Shown: in pieces, positions 30,043-34,274 of the stretch
Layout of the letters: each line of letters opens with the position of its first letter
How positions within the stretch are numbered: the stretch's first letter is position 1
Source of the DNA: Phycisphaerales bacterium
GTDB taxonomy: Bacteria; Planctomycetota; Phycisphaerae; Phycisphaerales; UBA1924
Assembly (NCBI GenBank): GCA_029260375.1
Contig: JAJDDI010000009.1
Span: 1 to 34,274, forward strand
Direction of reading: 5' to 3'
DNA length: 34,274 bases
The notes under the pieces: model-generated
The model's database searches: none
The model's input: only the letters and a program-made list of their open reading frames with translations
Told to the model about the DNA's origin: nothing
Program-made: the position numbers and the translations under genes

Positions 30043-32673
30043 ATGCCCGATTCGACCGCAACAACCCTGCCCAAACAGTACCGCCCCGACGAGCACGAGC
30101 CGCGGATCTGGGACCGCTGGGTCCAGGCCAAGGCCTTCGAGGCCGACCCCAAGCGGGTCCTGAACGGCGAGGCCAAGCCCTACTGCATCCTCATGCCGCC
30201 CCCCAACGTCACGGCGGCGCTGCACCTCGGTCACGCGCTCAACGGCACGATCCAGGACATCCTGATCCGTGCGCACCGCATGAAGGGTTTCGAGGCCCTC
30301 TGGATGCCCGGCGCCGACCACGCCGGCATCGCCACCCAGACCGTCGTGGACAAACGCCTCCGGAGCGAGGGCAAGCCCGCGCTGGCCGACTACAAGAAAA
30401 AGGAACTCGCCGGCGAGAACGGGCGCGAACAGTTCATCGACCTCGTCCTCGCCTGGAAGGACGAGTACTCGGAGACGATCAAGCGTCAGTCCGAGGCGAT
30501 GGGCTGCGGCGCCGACTGGCGGCGGTACCGCTTCACCATGGACGACATCTGCGCCCGCGCGGTCCGCGAGGCCTTCTTCCGCTTGTTCCGTGACGGGCTG
30601 ATTTATAGGGGTAAGCGCCTGGTCAACTGGGACCCGGTCACGCAAACGGCGCTGGCCGACGACGAGGTCGAGAACGAAGAAATCGACGGCGCCTTCTATT
30701 ACCTGCGCTACCCGCTCGTGCACCAGACCGAGCCGGGCAACCACAGCCCCGTGACCTGGGGCGAGCTGGCGACGCGGGGCTACCCCGGGGCGGAGAACCA
30801 CCCGGGCGACGAGCAGGCGTGGATCACCGTCGCGACAACGCGCCCAGAGACGTACCTGGGCGACACCGCCGTCGCGGTCAATCCGAAGGACCCGCGTGCC
30901 AAGGCGGTCCGCGGGTTCAGATGCGAGCTGCCCATCGTCGGGCGTGTGATCCCGATCGTCGAGGACGACTACGTGGTCCTGCCCGTCAGGTACGGCGGCG
31001 AGGAGGGCGACGCGAAGGCCGAGATGTCCACGGGCTTCCTGAAGGTCACGCCCGCGCACGACCCCAACGACGAGCAGCTGGGCAAGCGACACGACCTGGA
31101 AGTCATCAACGTCATGGCGCCCGACGCGAGCATCTCCGACCAGCACGGCTGGGAGGACGTGGGCGACGCGCAGATGTTCATCGGCAAGTCACGCGAGGAC
31201 GCGCGGAAGCTTGTGATCGAGGAGTTCAAGGCGAGGTCGGTCGCCGAGGGGGTCGAGGGGAGTCTCTTTGAAAGAATCGTCCCCCACCGGCACACGGTCG
31301 GGCACTCTTACCGCAGCCACGTACCCATCGAGCCGTACCTGAGCGATCAGTGGTACTGCAAGGTGACGGACGACAGGCTGCGCGGCAGCGCGCAGCGGGC
31401 GCTGGTTCCCGAGCAGCGGACGGAGGCGTCACTGGCCGACTGGCCCGAGTCCACTCCGTCCCCTCGTGGCACGGGCGTCCCGCCCGTGACTCCTCCTGCT
31501 CCCCCTTCCACCTCCATCCCCCAAGCCCTCACCACCCACACCCGGAACCTCCCCCACTGGCAACTCGGGGGCCAGACCTACCACGTCACCTTCCGTGTCA
31601 AGTCCGGAGAGCTCAGCCCAGAGGAGCGAGCACTGGTTCTCGACGCGTGCTTCCACTTCCAGGATGAACGGCACATCACCGGGATCGCGACGGTCATGCC
31701 CGACCATGTCCATCTGATCCTGACCCCTCTCAAACGGGACGACGAGTGGTGGCCACTCCAGGAGATCATCCACTCGATCAAGAGCTACACCGCGCACGAA
31801 ATCCAGAAACGCCGGGTCGCCAGCGGACCGCTGTGGCAGGACGAGTACCACGACCGGATCATCCGCGATGCGCGCGAGTACGACGAGACGTTGCGGTACG
31901 TTCAGAACAACCCGGTCGAGGCCCGGCTGGCGGAGAAGCCGGGGTTGTATCCGTACACGAGGAGAGAGGAAGAAAGAGGGGGAGGAGATCACGGGCGGGA
32001 CGCCCGTGCCACGAGGGCTGGGAGTTCAGACGCCGACGGCGCCATGCGCTTCTACCCCGAGCGCTACGCCAAGACCTACGAGACCTGGCACGACAACCTG
32101 CGCGACTGGTGCATCAGCCGCCAGCTCTGGTGGGGGCACCGGATCCCGGTGTGGCAAACAAGTACAGCGTTCATTCGCACAGGTAACCGAGGTGAGCAGC
32201 CGGATTCTGGCACCTCGGGCAAACAACTCGACAAAAACATCGCGTTCTATAAGGAACTTGAGCAACTTGAAGTAGATGGCCGGGTCCATGTCGAGGGTCG
32301 AATTGATCCCAGCTCACCCTCTGTCGATTTAGAGGAAGGCATGGTGTTTGTGTGCGTCCGAGACCCTGAAGACTCCGACGCAATTGCGTTACTTGAGTCG
32401 AACACGTTTATTCAAGACCCCGACGTCCTTGACACCTGGTTCTCCTCCGCGCTCTGGCCGCACTCGACGATGGGGTGGCCCGACCCGGCGACCGCCGGCT
32501 CGCTCGATCCCGACGCGCCCGACGACACGGCCGACCTGCTCCAGGCCTTCAACCCGACCTCCGTCCTCACCACGGCCCGCGAGATTATTACTTTGTGGGT
32601 CTCGCGGATGGTCATGTTCAACCGCTACTTCCTCTCTCCCGACCCTCGTGGCACGGGCGTGCCGCCCGGATAA
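30043..32673 (+). CDS. valS: Valyl-tRNA synthetase, N-terminal part (HIGH half) with in-frame transposase insertion
   Basis: The 5' part of valS, 876 codons ending at a stop contributed by an inserted repeat. It has the class I HIGH motif as HLGH (61-64) in PPPNVTAALHLGHALNG, the GADHAGIATQ segment, the CP1 editing domain with TTRPETYLGDTAVAVNP (from about 265) and VTPAHDPND, and WCISRQLWWGHRIPVW (from 689). DVLDTWFSSALWP and TAREIITLWVSRMVM follow before the sequence leaves ValRS homology at codon 867. A 557-bp element with a RAYT transposase is read in frame at codons 473-658 within a loop between CP1 and the WCISRQ segment. The KMSKS loop and anticodon domain are missing from this frame and follow after the second insertion. 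GGAG lies 8 bases before ATG 30043. Alone it could not be a complete synthetase. Confidence 0.9.
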   Translation: MPDSTATTLPKQYRPDEHEPRIWDRWVQAKAFEADPKRVLNGEAKPYCILMPPPNVTAALHLGHALNGTIQDILIRAHRMKGFEALWMPGADHAGIATQTVVDKRLRSEGKPALADYKKKELAGENGREQFIDLVLAWKDEYSETIKRQSEAMGCGADWRRYRFTMDDICARAVREAFFRLFRDGLIYRGKRLVNWDPVTQTALADDEVENEEIDGAFYYLRYPLVHQTEPGNHSPVTWGELATRGYPGAENHPGDEQAWITVATTRPETYLGDTAVAVNPKDPRAKAVRGFRCELPIVGRVIPIVEDDYVVLPVRYGGEEGDAKAEMSTGFLKVTPAHDPNDEQLGKRHDLEVINVMAPDASISDQHGWEDVGDAQMFIGKSREDARKLVIEEFKARSVAEGVEGSLFERIVPHRHTVGHSYRSHVPIEPYLSDQWYCKVTDDRLRGSAQRALVPEQRTEASLADWPESTPSPRGTGVPPVTPPAPPSTSIPQALTTHTRNLPHWQLGGQTYHVTFRVKSGELSPEERALVLDACFHFQDERHITGIATVMPDHVHLILTPLKRDDEWWPLQEIIHSIKSYTAHEIQKRRVASGPLWQDEYHDRIIRDAREYDETLRYVQNNPVEARLAEKPGLYPYTRREEERGGGDHGRDARATRAGSSDADGAMRFYPERYAKTYETWHDNLRDWCISRQLWWGHRIPVWQTSTAFIRTGNRGEQPDSGTSGKQLDKNIAFYKELEQLEVDGRVHVEGRIDPSSPSVDLEEGMVFVCVRDPEDSDAIALLESNTFIQDPDVLDTWFSSALWPHSTMGWPDPATAGSLDPDAPDDTADLLQAFNPTSVLTTAREIITLWVSRMVMFNRYFLSPDPRGTGVPPG
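31461..32017 (+). mobile_element. REP-type element with RAYT (TnpA_REP, Y1) transposase inside valS
   Basis: The element is 557 bp and bounded by a perfect 29-bp inverted repeat (31461-31489 and 31989-32017). Each copy contains its own hairpin, ACGGGCG-TCC-CGCCCGT. Between them is a Y1-family transposase-like sequence: LPHWQLGGQTYHVTFRV; the HUH-type motif PDHVHLIL (histidines at 31705-31707 and 31711-31713); WQDEYHDRIIRD; and YVQNNPVEARL with a candidate catalytic Tyr at 31897-31899. It has all the usual parts of a REP-associated tyrosine transposase but no stop codon of its own. The reading frame enters from valS (GTGVPPV from the left repeat) and leaves into valS (GRDARATR from the right repeat). 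An in-frame GTG at 31486 is the only plausible separate start. RAYT proteins are thought to mobilise or spread REP hairpins. Confidence 0.88.
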
Positions 32674-32770
32674 AACACCCCACCAACATGAAAAAACGGA
32701 CACAAAGCAACAGGCAACCAAGAAGCAGTAGAGAAAGGAGATCACGGGCGGGACGCCCGTGCCACGAGGG
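32643..32770 (+). repeat. Short non-autonomous REP element with in-frame stops, splitting valS
   Basis: A 128-bp element whose right end (32742-32770) is identical to the right 29-bp repeat of the RAYT element and whose left end (32643-32670) is the same repeat with a few changes. The interior is AT-richer and has no coding capacity. In the valS frame the left end reads GTGVPPG and then stops (TAA 32671-32673, TGA 32689-32691); the right end reads GRDARATR and rejoins valS in the same phase. It is best seen as a MITE-like derivative of the RAYT element. It contains AAAGGAG at 32733-32739, a possible ribosome-binding site, but no in-frame ATG follows at a usable distance. Confidence 0.85.
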
Positions 32771-32799
32771 ACGGAGGGGGGCCAATCCCCTTCCACGAC

Positions 32800-33975
32800 G
32801 TGTTCATCCACGCCATGATCCAGGACGGCGAGGGACGCAAGATGTCCAAGTCTTTGGGCAACGGCGTGGACCCGTTCGACATCATCGCCTCGCACGGCGC
32901 CGACGCGATGCGGTTCACACTCGCCAAGATGATCACGCAGACGCAGGACGTGCGCATGCCCGTGGTCCACGATCCGGCGACGGGCACGAACACCTCGCCC
33001 AAGTTCGACGAGGGGCGGAATTTTTGTAATAAGCTCTGGAACGCCGCTCGGTTCACGCTCTCGATGCTCTCCTCCGCTCACTCCGGTGGGACAGGCGTCC
33101 CGCCTGTCTCTTCCCCCTTCTCCCCCGCCGACCTCACGCTCGCGGACCGTTGGATGCTCTCGCGCCTTGAAAGCGCGGTGCGAGAGATCAACGACGCGAT
33201 CAGCACCTACCAGTTCTCGACGTACACCCAGGCGATGTACGACCTGCTCTGGCGGGACTTCTGCGACTGGTATCTGGAGGCGATCAAGCCCCAGGTCGCC
33301 GACGACGCGGGCACCCGGGCGACGCTGCGAATCTCGCTCGAGGTGATTCTTCGGCTGCTGCACCCGATCACGCCCTTTGTGAGCGAGGCGATCCACGAAC
33401 GCCTGCGCGATGTGCCGATGGCCAGCATCGAGGGCGTGGGGTTCGCGAGCACCAAGTCCGACGAGACACTCTGTCAGTCGGGCTGGCCCGAGGTTGACGC
33501 CGGCGTGCGCGACGAGGCCAGCGAGACCGAGTTCGAATGGGTGCGTTCGCTGGTGCGCACGATCAACGAGACACGGGCGGCCCATAAGGTTGAGCCCAGG
33601 CGGAAGGTCACGCTGCACGCGCCGGGCGAGCTGGGGGCAAGGCTTGAAGCGGTTGCGGACCTCGTGCGCACGCTCGCGGGGCTTGAGGGCATCACGACCG
33701 ACGCCTCGGACGAGGGGGCGGTGTTCACGTTCGAGTCGAGCGAGCTGCGGCTGTCGAACCTGGCGGACGCCGTGGACGCGGGCGCCGAGCGTGAGCGGTT
33801 GACCAAGCGGAAGCAGGAGTTGAGCAAGTCCATCGGCGGGATGCAGGGTCGCCTGTCGAACCCCGGGTACGTGGACAAGGCGCCGGCGCATCTGGTGCAG
33901 CAAACGCGTGATGAGTTGAGCGGGCTGCAGGACGAGCTCGCGGCCGTGGAACGCACGCTCGAGGGGCTGGGATGA
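32800..33975 (+). CDS. valS: Valyl-tRNA synthetase, C-terminal part (KMSKS half)
   Basis: The remaining part of valS, in the same phase as the 5' part. Homology resumes at about 32782 (PIPFHDVFIHAM), contains KMSKS at 32839-32853 (QDGEGRKMSKSLGNGVDP), then the anticodon-binding helical domain (LADRWMLSRLESAVREIND, YDLLWRDFCDWYLEAIK) and the C-terminal coiled-coil arm (from about 33780) typical of ValRS. The first usable start is GTG 32800, within DVFIHAM and without a Shine-Dalgarno; starting there would lose a few conserved residues. It could be translated as a second chain, be reached by readthrough, or be a dead remnant. A GTGVPPV-type palindrome is read in frame at 33085-33110. The TGA overlaps the next ATG (ATGA). 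Confidence 0.85.
   Translation: MFIHAMIQDGEGRKMSKSLGNGVDPFDIIASHGADAMRFTLAKMITQTQDVRMPVVHDPATGTNTSPKFDEGRNFCNKLWNAARFTLSMLSSAHSGGTGVPPVSSPFSPADLTLADRWMLSRLESAVREINDAISTYQFSTYTQAMYDLLWRDFCDWYLEAIKPQVADDAGTRATLRISLEVILRLLHPITPFVSEAIHERLRDVPMASIEGVGFASTKSDETLCQSGWPEVDAGVRDEASETEFEWVRSLVRTINETRAAHKVEPRRKVTLHAPGELGARLEAVADLVRTLAGLEGITTDASDEGAVFTFESSELRLSNLADAVDAGAERERLTKRKQELSKSIGGMQGRLSNPGYVDKAPAHLVQQTRDELSGLQDELAAVERTLEGLG
33085..33110 (+). repeat. Palindromic repeat read in frame within valS
   Basis: The 26 bases contain the hairpin GACAGGCG-TCC-CGCCTGTC (33090-33108) and encode GGTGVPPVS in the valS frame. It sits in the loop between the catalytic core and the anticodon-binding domain, where ValRS normally has little sequence conservation. 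It is related to, but not identical with, the 29-bp ends of the two larger elements. Confidence 0.75.
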
Positions 33976-34274
33976 GGCGGGCGATCGGGTTGTGTCTTAC
34001 GGTGGGTCTTGCGTTTGCGGCAGCTGGCTGCGCCACGGATCAGCCGCGTACGCCGGCGCCGGGCGTTGCGGAGACCGGGGTGATACCGCCCAGGGACGCG
34101 GTGCTGCATGTCGAGGCGTGGACGTTCGAGGGGATCAGGGGGCGGGCGATCACGACGCGATCGTTCCGGATCTACACGACAAGCCCGGACTCGCTGACGA
34201 TCGCGCGCCTGCCGGCGTTTCTTGACGCGGCGCTGACACACTACCGCAGCGAGCTGGCGGCGCTGCCGCTGCCC
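33972..34274 (+). CDS. Lipoprotein of unknown function (partial, runs off the window)
   Basis: The first 101 codons of a gene with ATG 33972 overlapping the valS stop (ATGA). The N-terminus MRRAIGLCLTVGLAFAAAGC is a clear lipoprotein signal with lipobox AAGC and Cys20. The mature part has a Pro-rich spacer and then HVEAWTFEGIRGRAITTRSFRIYTT, which looks like the opening of a beta-rich domain. An open frame continues to the end of the window with no stop. The family cannot be identified from this part. The coupling with valS suggests cotranscription from the valS promoter. Confidence 0.75.
   Translation, partial: MRRAIGLCLTVGLAFAAAGCATDQPRTPAPGVAETGVIPPRDAVLHVEAWTFEGIRGRAITTRSFRIYTTSPDSLTIARLPAFLDAALTHYRSELAALPLP

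Noticed and set aside
31486-31965. Free-standing RAYT gene with its own start and stop
   Set aside because: No ATG and no ribosome-binding site precede it, only a GTG within the repeat, and there is no stop before valS resumes. It is listed as part of the mobile element instead.
32643-32770. Sequencing error as the explanation for the valS interruption
   Set aside because: The interruption is a whole element with ends that match the nearby RAYT element, and the frame is restored exactly after it; a base-call error would not produce that. Misassembly between near-identical repeats remains possible and is noted as a test.
1-34274. CRISPR arrays, prophage genes, rRNA genes
   Set aside because: No regularly spaced direct repeats, phage structural or integrase genes, or rRNA segments were seen.

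Overview
The window is high-GC and almost fully coding. Gene content and style suggest a planctomycete-type bacterium, probably of the Phycisphaerae. The supporting signs are long lipoproteins and TPR proteins, a long Ala/Pro/Gly-rich IF2, and valS interrupted by palindromic repeats that encode the peptides GTGVPPV and GRDARATR, which I associate with planctomycete genomes. The taxonomic call is inference: there is no rRNA here.

Layout. 1-7.9 kb is a translation operon: infB, a DUF503/YlxP gene, rbfA, a degenerate HhH-GPD (endonuclease III-like) gene and a very large TPR lipoprotein, mostly joined by 4-base start/stop overlaps. 7.9-11.4 kb holds yebC, a DUF1643 gene, a convergent TIM-barrel-like gene on the minus strand, a membrane protein and nth. 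11.4-13.7 kb holds a minus-strand LolA-like exported protein, tRNA-Arg(CCG) and a divergent MFS-like transporter. 13.9-16.2 kb is a secreted S41 C-terminal processing protease followed by a good hairpin terminator.

16.3-22.6 kb is a pyruvate dehydrogenase cluster (E1 alpha, E1 beta, an FMN reductase, E2). It carries accessory genes: an unrecognised membrane protein plus a MntA/HepT-type (MNT/HEPN) toxin-antitoxin pair between the two E1 genes, and an EVE-like/HNH nuclease one base after the E2 gene. 22.7-25.1 kb has a small membrane protein and a SulP anion transporter. Convergent to it is prfB (RF2), with the +1 programmed frameshift site intact. 26.3-28.9 kb is an ECF sigma factor cluster: an exported STN-like/coiled-coil protein, the sigma factor, a membrane protein in the anti-sigma position, and a tiny membrane protein. 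28.9-30.0 kb is a minus-strand membrane-anchored TPR protein.

30.0-34.0 kb is valS, the most unusual part of the window. A REP-associated tyrosine transposase (RAYT) bounded by perfect 29-bp inverted repeats sits in frame inside it. A second, 128-bp element with the same ends brings two in-frame stop codons and separates the HIGH half from the KMSKS half. A third palindrome lies in frame further downstream. Either this valS is broken and another copy exists, or valyl-tRNA synthetase is made here as two chains, the first carrying a transposase domain. A partial lipoprotein gene follows, overlapping the valS stop by 4 bases.

Regulatory signals: several starts are preceded by a -10-like TANNNT hexamer (TAGACT, TACGAT, TACACT). 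The clearest promoter is TTGCCA-N17-TAGACT upstream of tRNA-Arg. Some hexamers lie only 5-7 bases before the start codon, which suggests leaderless or nearly leaderless mRNAs.
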